A stretch of 8,239 nucleotides of DNA. It comes from Cypionkella sp. (lineage in GTDB: Bacteria > Pseudomonadota > Alphaproteobacteria > Rhodobacterales > Rhodobacteraceae). The notes under the pieces were generated by a model that worked only from the letters and a program-made list of their open reading frames with translations, was not told where the DNA came from and did no database searches. Of this stretch, positions 1-6,302 are shown piece after piece. The translations under genes were made by a program, and so were the position numbers. The DNA is taken from assembly GCA_023255415.1 (NCBI GenBank), contig JALRIN010000060.1, positions 1 through 8,239 on the forward strand, given 5' to 3'. The first letter of the stretch is position 1. Each line of letters opens with the position of its first letter.

Positions 1-38
1 CCCACGCGAACAGATGATGTCGTCACATTCTCAGTCAT
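1..38 (-). CDS. 5' end of an unidentified gene (12 codons, runs off left edge)
   Basis: On the minus strand an ATG at 38-36 opens a frame reading MTENVTTSSVRV up to the window edge. A purine-rich AGGGAG (43-48) lies 4 nt upstream and fits a ribosome binding site, if slightly close. A competing ATG at 42-40 hits a stop after three codons, so the 38 start is preferred. The gene would follow the acetoacetyl-CoA synthetase-like gene in the same direction after a 53-bp gap. Too little protein is present to assign a family. It belongs to the lower-GC segment left of the junction, so it says nothing about the Rhodobacterales-like genome to the right. Confidence 0.4.
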   Translation of the reverse strand, partial: MTENVTTSSVRV

Positions 39-75
39 ACATCTCCCTGTGGGTTGAATGAGAACAAGGTAAGTA

Positions 76-95
76 TTGACTAAGGCTCTAGTCAA
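76..95. repeat. 7-bp perfect inverted repeat over the stop codon of the synthetase-like gene
   Basis: TTGACTA (76-82) and TAGTCAA (89-95) are exact reverse complements separated by 6 nt. The right arm covers the TGA stop codon (94-92) of the acetoacetyl-CoA synthetase-like frame. On the minus strand it could fold into a short A/T-rich hairpin, but no U-tract follows, so a strong intrinsic terminator is unlikely. It may be an operator or mRNA hairpin between the two co-directional genes, or chance. Confidence 0.4.
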
Positions 96-271
96 GAGGA
101 TTCAAAGAGCAATTCGGACAACTCTGACAAGCATTCAGGGTTGGCCAACGAGGCCAGATTACGAACTGGTCGCTGATTAGCTAAGTCGGTAGCAGCGATT
201 TCCGCCAACTTGCCGTTGAAAGTACGGGGTAAATCTGTCACGAAGAAGACTGCTTGTGGCGCATGGCGCGG
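92..271 (-). CDS. Acetoacetyl-CoA synthetase-like protein, C-terminal 59 residues only
   Basis: Read from 271 to the TGA at 94-92, the minus strand encodes 59 residues starting PRHAPQAVFFV and continuing TDLPRTFNGKLAE, then RPVRNLASLANPE. This matches the C-terminal lobe of acyl-adenylate-forming enzymes. The G-K of F-N-G-K is the conserved C-terminal catalytic lysine region, and P-R-H followed later by P-V-x-N-x-x-S-L-x-N-P-E is typical of acetoacetyl-CoA synthetases, which activate acetoacetate to acetoacetyl-CoA with ATP. About 600 upstream residues are missing: the frame runs into alaS sequence at 256-271. Codon use differs from the rest of the window, for example TTA leucine at 184-182 and 232-230, and GC is near 48%. 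The family call rests on motif recognition in a short fragment. The donor lineage is unknown. Confidence 0.8.
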   Translation of the reverse strand, partial: PRHAPQAVFFVTDLPRTFNGKLAEIAATDLANQRPVRNLASLANPECLSELSELLFESS

Positions 272-1191
272 CGCATAATCCGGCGCAGCACATAGCCGCG
301 CCCTTCATTCGACGGCATCACCCCATCAGCAATCAGGAAAGAGGTCGAGCGCAAATGGTCGGCAATCACGCGGTGGTGCATTTTGCCCGGACCATCGGGA
401 TCGGCGCTGGTCGCATGCGCCGAAGCCTCGATCAGACTGCGCATCAGATCGGTGTCGTAATTGTCGTGCTTGCCTTGCAAAAGCGCGCCAATCCGCTCCA
501 GCCCCATGCCGGTGTCGATCGACTGCATCTCGAGCGGGCGCAGGCTGCCATCGGCAAACTGCTCGTTTTGCATGAAAACATTGTTCCAGATTTCAATGAA
601 ACGGTCGCCATCTTCTTCGGCACTGCCCGGAGGGCCGCCCCAGATATGCTCGCCGTGGTCATAGAAAATCTCGGTGCAAGGCCCGCAAGGCCCCGTCGGC
701 CCCATGCGCCAAAAGTTGTCATCCGAAGCGATGCGGATGATTTTATGTTCGGGCAGACCTGCAATTTTCTTCCAGAAATTGGCGGCCTCGTCATCGGTGT
801 GATAGACGGTGACCAAAAGCTTATTCTTATCAAGGCCGAAATCTTTGGTCAGCAATTCCCAAGCAAAAGCAATAGCTTGCTCTTTGAAGTAATCGCCAAA
901 GCTAAAGTTTCCCAGCATCTCGAAAAAGGTATGATGCCGCGCGGTATAACCGACATTGTCCAGATCGTTGTGCTTGCCGCCCGCGCGCACGCATTTTTGC
1001 GCCGTGGTGGCACGCTTGTAATCGCGGGTCTCGACGCCGGTAAAGGCGTTCTTGAACTGCACCATCCCCGAGTTGGTAAACATCAAGGTCGGATCATTGC
1101 GCGGCACCAAGGGCGAGCTTTCAACGACACGGTGGTCGTTGCGCGCGAAGAAATCGGTGAAGGTCGAGCGGATATCGTTCAACGACGGCAT
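256..1191 (-). CDS. alaS: Alanyl-tRNA synthetase, N-terminal 312 residues, truncated at a junction
   Basis: AlaS charges tRNA-Ala with alanine in the cytoplasm and is essential. The fragment carries the class II catalytic domain: the start MPSLNDIRSTFTDFF, motif 2 around residues 60-77 (RATTAQKCVRAGGKHND), the R-H-H-T-F-F-E-M-L-G-N-F-S-F-G-D-Y stretch at 85-101, GPTGPCGPCTEI at 164-175 and motif 3 DTGMGLERI at 226-234. The chosen ATG at 1191 matches the usual AlaS N-terminus and has GGGGGG 8 nt upstream; an in-frame extension to 1284 runs into the recA terminator region and is rejected. Homology ends at R-R-A-M-R-H (residue 312). The frame then reads KQSSS and stops at 240-238 inside foreign sequence. 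Full-length AlaS is about 880 residues, so the rest of the tRNA-binding part, the editing domain and C-Ala are absent. In the source genome the gene is presumably intact and the truncation an artefact. Confidence 0.97.
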
Positions 1192-1282
1192 AGGTTTGGC
1201 CCCCCAAAAGGCAGAAAAAAGGGTGATTGCGCCCCGTTTATCCCCGCAAGACGGGCCTGTCCACGCCTTGATTGCTTTGCGC
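1192..1282 (-). promoter_or_regulatory. alaS upstream region, presumed promoter
   Basis: These 91 bp lie between the recA terminator and the alaS start. Because the terminator should stop recA transcripts, alaS needs a promoter here. The best pair I can see on the minus strand is GTGGAC followed after 16 nt by GATAAA, which is a weak match to the sigma-70 consensus. No T-box or other riboswitch is evident. The functional claim is inferred from position more than from motif. Confidence 0.3.
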
Positions 1283-1316
1283 AAAAAAAGGGCCGGAAAC
1301 TTATGTTTCCGGCCCT
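1283..1316 (-). terminator. Rho-independent terminator of recA
   Basis: On the minus strand AGGGCCGGAAAC (1316-1305) pairs perfectly with GTTTCCGGCCCT (1300-1289) across a 4-nt ATAA loop. The 12-bp GC-rich stem is followed directly by a run of T (the A tract at 1283-1289 on the plus strand). It starts 27 bp past the recA stop codon. This is a textbook intrinsic terminator and marks recA and alaS as separate transcription units. Confidence 0.95.
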
Positions 1317-1342
1317 CGGGTTTTGGGTCATGCCGTCAAGAC

Positions 1343-2410
1343 TTAGTCATCAAGCAGTGCGGTATCCTCGGAGGCCATGGCAAAATCCAAACCATTGGCG
1401 GCCCGGATCTTTTCTTCAATCTCGCGCGCCATCGCGGGGTTTTGCTTCAGGAAGGTTTTCGCATTCTCGCGGCCCTGCCCGATCCGCTCGTCGCTGAACG
1501 AATACCAGCTGCCCGATTTCTCGACCACGCCCGCTTTGACGCCTATGTCGACCAGCTCGCCCATTTTCGAGATGCCTTCGCCATACATGATATCGAATTC
1601 CACCTCGCGGAAAGGAGGCGCGACTTTGTTCTTCACGACTTTCACGCGGGTCGAGTTGCCGACCACTTCGTCGCGGTCCTTGATCGCGCCGGTGCGGCGA
1701 ATATCAAGGCGCACCGAGGCGTAAAACTTCAACGCATTGCCGCCAGTGGTGGTTTCAGGCGAGCCGAACATCACGCCAATTTTCATTCGAATCTGGTTGA
1801 TAAAGATCACCATGCAATTGCTGCGGCCAATGCTGGCGGTCAGTTTGCGCATGGCTTGGCTCATCAGACGCGCTTGCGAACCCATCTGCATATCGCCCAT
1901 ATCGCCTTCGATTTCCGATTTCGGCGTCAAGGCCGCGACCGAATCGACGACAATCAAGCTGACAGCCCCCGAGCGCACCAGCGTGTCGACAATCTCCAAA
2001 GCCTGTTCGCCAGTATCGGGCTGGCTGATCAACAGCTCGTCCAGATTGACGCCCAGCTTTTTGGCATATTGCGGATCAAGCGCGTGTTCGGCATCAACAA
2101 AGGCGCAAACCCCACCTTTTTTCTGCGCCTCGGCAACGCAATGCAGCGTCAGCGTGGTCTTGCCCGAAGATTCCGGGCCGTAAATCTCGATAATCCGCCC
2201 CTGCGGCAACCCGCCAATACCCAAGGCGATGTCCAGACCCAAAGACCCGGTCGAGGTCGCCTCGACATCCATCACCGCGTTGTCTTGGCCGAGCTTCATA
2301 ATAGAGCCCTTGCCAAACTGGCGTTCAATCTGCGCCAACGCGCTTTCAAGCGCCTTTGCCTTGTCCATATCCCGCTTCCCGTTCAATTCGAGTAGATTTG
2401 CCGCTGCCAT
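1343..2410 (-). CDS. recA: Recombinase RecA
   Basis: RecA forms ATP-dependent filaments on single-stranded DNA, drives homologous recombination and repair, and triggers LexA self-cleavage in the SOS response. The 355-residue product has the N-terminal A-L-x-x-A-L-A-Q-I-E-R-Q-F-G-K-G signature (residues 20-35), Walker A GPESSGKTT (78-86), the catalytic glutamate in DAEHALDP (Glu108), Walker B LIVVD (152-156) and the loop regions around 168-180 and 204-224. The C-terminus is acidic (ending L-L-D-D), as is typical. The start at 2410 (MAAANLLELNGK) is chosen because AAGGG (2419-2423) lies 8 nt upstream and it matches the usual alphaproteobacterial N-terminus. The frame is open upstream to 2449 but that extension looks untranslated, and an internal ATG at residue 15 is less likely. 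It is flanked by its own terminator and a LexA-like operator. Confidence 0.99.
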   Translation of the reverse strand: MAAANLLELNGKRDMDKAKALESALAQIERQFGKGSIMKLGQDNAVMDVEATSTGSLGLDIALGIGGLPQGRIIEIYGPESSGKTTLTLHCVAEAQKKGGVCAFVDAEHALDPQYAKKLGVNLDELLISQPDTGEQALEIVDTLVRSGAVSLIVVDSVAALTPKSEIEGDMGDMQMGSQARLMSQAMRKLTASIGRSNCMVIFINQIRMKIGVMFGSPETTTGGNALKFYASVRLDIRRTGAIKDRDEVVGNSTRVKVVKNKVAPPFREVEFDIMYGEGISKMGELVDIGVKAGVVEKSGSWYSFSDERIGQGRENAKTFLKQNPAMAREIEEKIRAANGLDFAMASEDTALLDD

Positions 2411-2460
2411 TTGCTTTGCCCTTATCCCATGCTTGCATCCAGGCGGCAATCGCCGAAGAT

Positions 2461-2475
2461 GTTCTTGCTTTGTTT
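2461..2475. promoter_or_regulatory. LexA (SOS) box candidate of recA
   Basis: The plus strand reads GTTC-TTGCTTT-GTTT, seven of eight specified bases of the alphaproteobacterial LexA site GTTC-N7-GTTC (equivalently GAAC-N7-GAAC on the other strand). It lies 51 bp upstream of the recA ATG and just past the likely -10 element, so bound LexA would cover the start of transcription. A direct-repeat LexA site before recA is expected in this class. The last base deviates, so binding is inferred. Confidence 0.6.
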
Positions 2476-2477
2476 GC

Positions 2478-2508
2478 TATATATGAGGGTAAAAAGAGAA
2501 CATTTCAA
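2478..2508 (-). promoter_or_regulatory. Candidate recA promoter
   Basis: On the minus strand TTGAAA (2508-2503) resembles the -35 hexamer (five of six bases). The A/T-rich stretch CATATATA (2485-2478) can serve as -10, with spacing of 17 nt to CATATA or 19 nt to TATATA. The LexA-like site follows immediately. Neither -10 choice is a strong match, so the exact element is uncertain. Confidence 0.4.
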
Positions 2509-2543
2509 TCAATTTGTCGCCTTCTTAGTGTTCCTCATCAAGA

Positions 2544-2558
2544 TTAATGAAAGGTTAC
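2544..2558. promoter_or_regulatory. Imperfect CtrA-type site between cckA and recA
   Basis: The plus strand reads TTAA-TGAAAGG-TTAC, one base away from the CtrA consensus TTAA-N7-TTAA. It lies about 135 bp upstream of the recA start and 69 bp beyond the cckA stop, far from the predicted recA -35. In an A/T-rich intergenic region such a near match can occur by chance. The rest of 2509-2626 shows no gene and no clear terminator for cckA. Confidence 0.25.
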
Positions 2559-2626
2559 GAATTTTGAAGGCTGCGCAAAAACTTATGAAACTGCAGCATT
2601 AATCAAGCAAATCTGCGCGAAAACAA

Positions 2627-4933
2627 TCAATTGCACTGCGCGTGAACGGTTTCCGTCAGCTCCGAAAGCGAAAAAGGTTTCGCCAAGAAGGTTGAATTCG
2701 GGATCCGCGACTGCCCCTCTGATAGCGATTCTTCGGCATAGCCCGAGACAAAAATCACCCGCACTTGCGGCCTTTGCTGCAAAGCGATGCGCACCCAGGT
2801 CGGCCCATCCATGCCAGGCATCACCACATCGGTGACAAAGATGTCAATCTTCAGCGTCTCGTCTTCCAAAATCTGTAACGCCGCTTCGGCGCTCTCGGCC
2901 TCGAGCACGGTAAAGCCGCGCATGCGCAACGCCCGGCTGGCAAAGGCGCGCACAGGCGCCTCGTCTTCTACCAAAAGCACCACACCTTCGCCTTGCCGCA
3001 AGAGTTGCGGCTTGTTCAGTTTTGCAGCGTCTTTGATCGCCTCGCCGTGATAAATCGGGAAATAAAGTTGAAAGCTGCTGCCCTCGCCTTCGGTAGAATC
3101 GACAAAAATATAGCCCCCCGACTGCTTGACGATGCCGTATGCGGTCGAAAGCCCCAGCCCCGTGCCCTCTCCCACCCGTTTGGTGGTGAAAAACGGCTCG
3201 AAAATCTTGGTGAGCCGATCGGGCGGTATGCCACAGCCGCTGTCGGCAACCCGAATCACCGCATAATCGCCAGCAGGCACCACCGCACGGTCGCGGTGCA
3301 GATCGCTTGCAAGATGCAGCGCCTGAGTGTCAATCGCGATGGTGCCGCCTGCGGCCATCGCATCCCGCGCATTGACCACAAGGTTCATAATAACCTGTTC
3401 CAACTGACGTTTATCGGCGCGAATAGCCCCCAGATGCGCTGCATGCGACAGCCGCAGCAGCACCCTCTCACCCACCAGCCGGTTCAGCAGATGCGTCAGA
3501 TCAGACAGCACATCCGCCAGATCCAACCGTTCAGGGTTAAGCGTTTGTTTGCGTGAAAAAGCCAGCAATTGCCCGACCAAGGCGGCGGCGCGATTGGCAT
3601 TCTGGTGGATCTGGATCAAATCCGAATATTCGGGATCTTCGCTTTTGTGACGCAGCAGCAAAAGATCACAATGGCCGGAAATGGCGGTCAGAAGATTGTT
3701 GAAATCATGCGCAACCCCACCCGCAAGCTGGCCAATAGCTTGCATTTTCTGACTTTGGACGAATTGTGCTTCCAAGGTCTTCAGCGCCGTTGCATCCTGC
3801 AGCACCGCCAAAACACTTGGGCGACCGGCTTCGACGATCCGGCGCAGGGTCACTTGCAAAAACACCTCGCCCTCAAGATTGCGGGCCCGCAAAACCTCGA
3901 CGCCGCTGGGCAAATGTTCGCAGGCCACATCCGCGAGCCAGTCGGCGACGGGTCGGCCCAGACCGTCAAAAAGCTCGTGAATAGGGGCTGCGTCTTCGGC
4001 CAATTGCAAGAACTCACGCGCAACTTTATTGGCCTGCAGCAGCACGCCTTTGGTGTCGAATTTCAGCAAAGCCACGGGCAGATGTTCAAAGTCCGCCATA
4101 TTCGCCGCCGAGGGCTGTGCAGAGGCTGTGGGCAGAAGATAGATCTCGCGCCGCTCGCCACTGCCCGCAACTTCGGCAAAAACCGCGCGCATCGGCCCGG
4201 TGATCGAGGCAAGTTCGATCTCTTCACCCGAGTGCAACAGCTGGCTGCCAAAGACATCGGCCAATCGCTTTGGCCGCCCCCCCAACAAACGTCGCATCGC
4301 CTCATTGCTAAACAAAATCACGCCAGCGCGATTGGCGGTCAACATCGGCAGGCTGAGGGTTTCTGCCCCGCGCCCTGCACCGCCACGCTCTGAAAAATCC
4401 TCGAGCCGCCAGAGATAGCTGTGATCTGAGATCCGGTGCACCGACAGCCGGGTTTGGCCCCTTTGTGTCACCACATCTTCGCGTGCAGCGCCTTGGCTGT
4501 TGGCACGGCTTTGCAGCCGGTAAACCACCGCCGAAGGGGCCGCAAAATGGTCATTTAGCGCCGCCAGGATCGAGCCGCCCTCGCGCGCGCCAAACAACGC
4601 GACAGCAGCATGGTTTTGATGGCCAACCTGCCCAAAAGCATCGGTGGTAAAGCAGGGCGTCACATCCATGGCCACGATCTGCGCCAGACGCGCCTCTTGC
4701 AGGCGAAGTTGCCGCTGCGCAAGGCTGCGCCAGCCCGCCTGAATCAGCACCATCGCGGCCAAAGTCGCAGCGCCAACCGCAAAAACATGCCGCCACGCCC
4801 CCGCACTGAGCACTGCCAAAACAGCAAATACCAGCGCCAGGGCCAGCACAACCACCGGCCCCCGAAGCACCAGCGCCTGCGGCCTAAATCTTTCGGCCAA
4901 GCGAAGATGCGACCCTGCCACGTATTCCCCCAT
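2627..4933 (-). CDS. cckA: Hybrid histidine kinase/phosphatase CckA
   Basis: CckA is the membrane-bound kinase that feeds phosphate through ChpT to the response regulator CtrA (and CpdR). In Rhodobacterales this relay governs motility, gene transfer agent production and related traits. The 768-residue protein has two N-terminal membrane segments (about 24-46 and 49-67), PAS-like sensor regions (roughly 85-180, 195-265 and 280-385), a HisKA domain with phosphoacceptor His409 in GGVAHDFNN, an ATPase domain with N box N517/N521/D524, DSGCGIP (564-570) and GEGTGLGLS (588-596), and a C-terminal receiver with acidic pocket E656/D657, phosphoacceptor Asp702 and Lys752. All catalytic residues are present, and the length is near that of other CckA proteins. 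The ATG at 4933 lacks a clear ribosome binding site. A GTG at 4921 preceded by GGGGGA is an alternative, removing four residues. The gene sits 88 bp downstream of the rsmB-like gene with a CtrA-type site in the gap. Confidence 0.96.
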   Translation of the reverse strand: MGEYVAGSHLRLAERFRPQALVLRGPVVVLALALVFAVLAVLSAGAWRHVFAVGAATLAAMVLIQAGWRSLAQRQLRLQEARLAQIVAMDVTPCFTTDAFGQVGHQNHAAVALFGAREGGSILAALNDHFAAPSAVVYRLQSRANSQGAAREDVVTQRGQTRLSVHRISDHSYLWRLEDFSERGGAGRGAETLSLPMLTANRAGVILFSNEAMRRLLGGRPKRLADVFGSQLLHSGEEIELASITGPMRAVFAEVAGSGERREIYLLPTASAQPSAANMADFEHLPVALLKFDTKGVLLQANKVAREFLQLAEDAAPIHELFDGLGRPVADWLADVACEHLPSGVEVLRARNLEGEVFLQVTLRRIVEAGRPSVLAVLQDATALKTLEAQFVQSQKMQAIGQLAGGVAHDFNNLLTAISGHCDLLLLRHKSEDPEYSDLIQIHQNANRAAALVGQLLAFSRKQTLNPERLDLADVLSDLTHLLNRLVGERVLLRLSHAAHLGAIRADKRQLEQVIMNLVVNARDAMAAGGTIAIDTQALHLASDLHRDRAVVPAGDYAVIRVADSGCGIPPDRLTKIFEPFFTTKRVGEGTGLGLSTAYGIVKQSGGYIFVDSTEGEGSSFQLYFPIYHGEAIKDAAKLNKPQLLRQGEGVVLLVEDEAPVRAFASRALRMRGFTVLEAESAEAALQILEDETLKIDIFVTDVVMPGMDGPTWVRIALQQRPQVRVIFVSGYAEESLSEGQSRIPNSTFLAKPFSLSELTETVHAQCN

Positions 4934-4955
4934 CAGGAGTTGAATTTCTCGCAGT

Positions 4956-4986
4956 TTAACAGCCCAAATGTTAATGACAGCTTAAC
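4956..4986. promoter_or_regulatory. CtrA-type binding site upstream of cckA
   Basis: TTAA-TGACAGC-TTAAC at 4971-4986 matches the CtrA consensus TTAA-N7-TTAA(C) exactly. Read on the cckA strand it is GTTAA-N7-TTAAC, so both half-sites are perfect. A third TTAAC half-site lies at 4956-4960. The full site ends 37 bp before the cckA ATG, within the 88-bp gap after the rsmB-like stop codon. This position fits control of cckA by CtrA, the regulator its product phosphorylates. No GTTC-N7-GTTC LexA site is visible in this gap. Sequence match is direct; function is inferred. Confidence 0.65.
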
Positions 4987-5021
4987 ACTTGCACAGCCGC
5001 GCTCACTTTAAAAATTCAAAT

Positions 5022-6179
5022 TCAAGCCTGAGGCGGGCAAAGATGGGCGACGAAAAACCCGTCGGCGCCACTAAGCGGGCTGAAACGGCGCTGCAAACGG
5101 CAGCTCCAACCGCTGTGACGCTGCAAAAACGCAGCGATTTGCGCCTCGTTTTCCGCCCGCAGCATCGAACAGGTGGCATAGGCAAGCACGCCGTTTGGGG
5201 CCAGCAGGGATGCGGCTTGATCCAGGATTTCGGCTTGCAGCGCCAAAACCTCGGAAAGGCGCGCCGCGGTCAGTGCCCATTTGCCTTGCGGATCGCGCCG
5301 CCAGCTGCCCGAGCCCGAGCAAGGTACATCCGTCAGGATCAGATCATAAGGCGCTGCCGTTGCAGGGTTTTCCAAGATTTGCACCAAGGCACCAGCCCGC
5401 GCCGCGCGGGCAGGCAAATCGCGCATCCGGCGCGGATCACGATCATGGGCCGATAGCGAAATCCGCGCCCTGGACGCCATCGCCAAGGCCTTGCCGCCGC
5501 CGCCACAACAGTAATCGAGCACACGCTGGCCATCCACCAGCGCCAGCGTGTCGATCACCGCTTGGCTCGAGGCATCTTGCAGTTCGACCAAACCATCAAG
5601 ATAGGCACGTGATGTGTTGATCTTGCGCGGATTTTCCAGAACGATCAGACAGGCCGACGCAAGTTCCGACCCAACCGCCCGCACCCCATCTTCGGCCAAA
5701 GCCGCAATCGCCTTGGCGTGGCTGGTCCGGGCCAGATTGACCCGCAAAAACACCGGAGCCCGCTTGCGCATCGCCTGCATCACGCCGATGAAATCCGCGC
5801 CCAGACTGTCTTGCAATTGCGCGGCCAACCAATCCGGGCAATCCAGCGCTGCGGTGTCTTGCGGCTGCTCTCCTGCCTCAAGAGCCGCTACCGCTGCCGG
5901 CGCGTGGCCTTCGCCCGTGAACATCGCAGCCACCTCTTGCCCCGCTGCGCGCAGGCCACCCAGGATCAGTCCGCGCCCGGTCTCGGACCCGCCCAACGCC
6001 GCAAAAGAGCGTTTGCAGCGCAGCGCATCATAGACCAGATCGCGCACCGCATGCCGATCGCCCGAGCCCGCAAAGCGGCTGGCCCGACCCCAATTGGTCA
6101 GGGCTTGTTCGGCCGCCGCACCGGCCAGAATACGGTCCAAAACCTCGATTGCGGCAGAGAGACGGGCTTGCGGGGTCAT
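5022..6179 (-). CDS. rsmB: RsmB/NOL1/NOP2/Sun family RNA (cytosine-5) methyltransferase
   Basis: The family transfers a methyl group from S-adenosylmethionine to C5 of cytosine in RNA; RsmB modifies C967 of 16S rRNA. The 385-residue product has the SAM-binding motif I LDYCCGGGGK (221-230), where the more usual A-P-G-G-K is G-G-G-K, a form I associate with alphaproteobacterial members. It also has the S-A-H-D-R-D-P-R acidic strand (243-250), motif IV TDVPCSGSGSWRRDP (283-297) with Cys287 for product release, and motif VI YATCS (334-338) with the nucleophile Cys337. The N-terminal 140 residues look helical and NusB-like in position only; I see no clear NusB signature. The start at 6179 (MTPQARLSAAIEVLDRIL) has no strong ribosome binding site, with AAGGGG about 15 nt upstream. 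The family is certain, but the exact target cytosine is inferred. Confidence 0.9.
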   Translation of the reverse strand: MTPQARLSAAIEVLDRILAGAAAEQALTNWGRASRFAGSGDRHAVRDLVYDALRCKRSFAALGGSETGRGLILGGLRAAGQEVAAMFTGEGHAPAAVAALEAGEQPQDTAALDCPDWLAAQLQDSLGADFIGVMQAMRKRAPVFLRVNLARTSHAKAIAALAEDGVRAVGSELASACLIVLENPRKINTSRAYLDGLVELQDASSQAVIDTLALVDGQRVLDYCCGGGGKALAMASRARISLSAHDRDPRRMRDLPARAARAGALVQILENPATAAPYDLILTDVPCSGSGSWRRDPQGKWALTAARLSEVLALQAEILDQAASLLAPNGVLAYATCSMLRAENEAQIAAFLQRHSGWSCRLQRRFSPLSGADGFFVAHLCPPQA

Positions 6180-6302
6180 CGGATCACTTTCTGCCCCTTG
6201 CGAGGCGTGTTGGGCGTTCTCTGCCTATAGCGGCGCAAAAAATCCTGCAACAGGCTGCATTTGCCCCTCGCAATCGTTACTATCATCGCCCATTTGTGTC
6301 GC
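6180..6302. promoter_or_regulatory. Divergent intergenic region between the rsmB-like gene and exoD
   Basis: This 123-bp region must hold promoters for both divergent genes. TACTAT (6278-6283) could be a -10 for exoD but has no good -35 partner. TTGCGAGG (6198-6205) and CCTCGCAA (6266-6273) form an exact 8-bp inverted repeat 60 nt apart, and TGCCCCT occurs twice (6192-6198, 6262-6268). The repeat could be a pair of operator half-sites or chance. No small gene with a ribosome binding site is seen. Confidence 0.3.

Noticed and set aside
1..255. Insertion sequence or transposon end disrupting alaS
   Set aside because: No terminal inverted repeat, target duplication or transposase frame is visible; the segment reads as the tail of a metabolic gene followed by a gene start.
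1192..1284. N-terminal extension of AlaS to an ATG at 1284
   Set aside because: The added 31 residues overlap the T-tract edge of the recA terminator and have no family match; AlaS normally begins near M-P-S-L-N-D-I-R.
256..1497. Long plus-strand open frame (413 codons) opposite alaS and recA
   Set aside because: It lies antisense to well-supported alaS and recA codons, crosses the recA terminator and has no recognisable protein motifs. It is an antisense shadow in GC-rich DNA.
1052..2395. Long plus-strand open frame (447 codons) opposite recA
   Set aside because: It is antisense to the complete recA gene, His- and Arg-rich as typical for shadows of such genes, and has no ribosome binding site or family signature.
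2411..2449. N-terminal extension of RecA to an ATG at 2449
   Set aside because: The ATG at 2410 has an AAGGG at 8 nt and the expected N-terminus; the extension spans that ribosome binding site.
2411..2626. tRNA or small RNA gene in the recA-cckA gap
   Set aside because: No cloverleaf, conserved T-loop or hairpin followed by a T-tract was found.
4934..5021. LexA box before cckA, looked for because I recall a report of LexA repressing cckA in Rhodobacter capsulatus
   Set aside because: No GTTC-N7-GTTC or GAAC-N7-GAAC arrangement, even with one mismatch, was seen in this gap.
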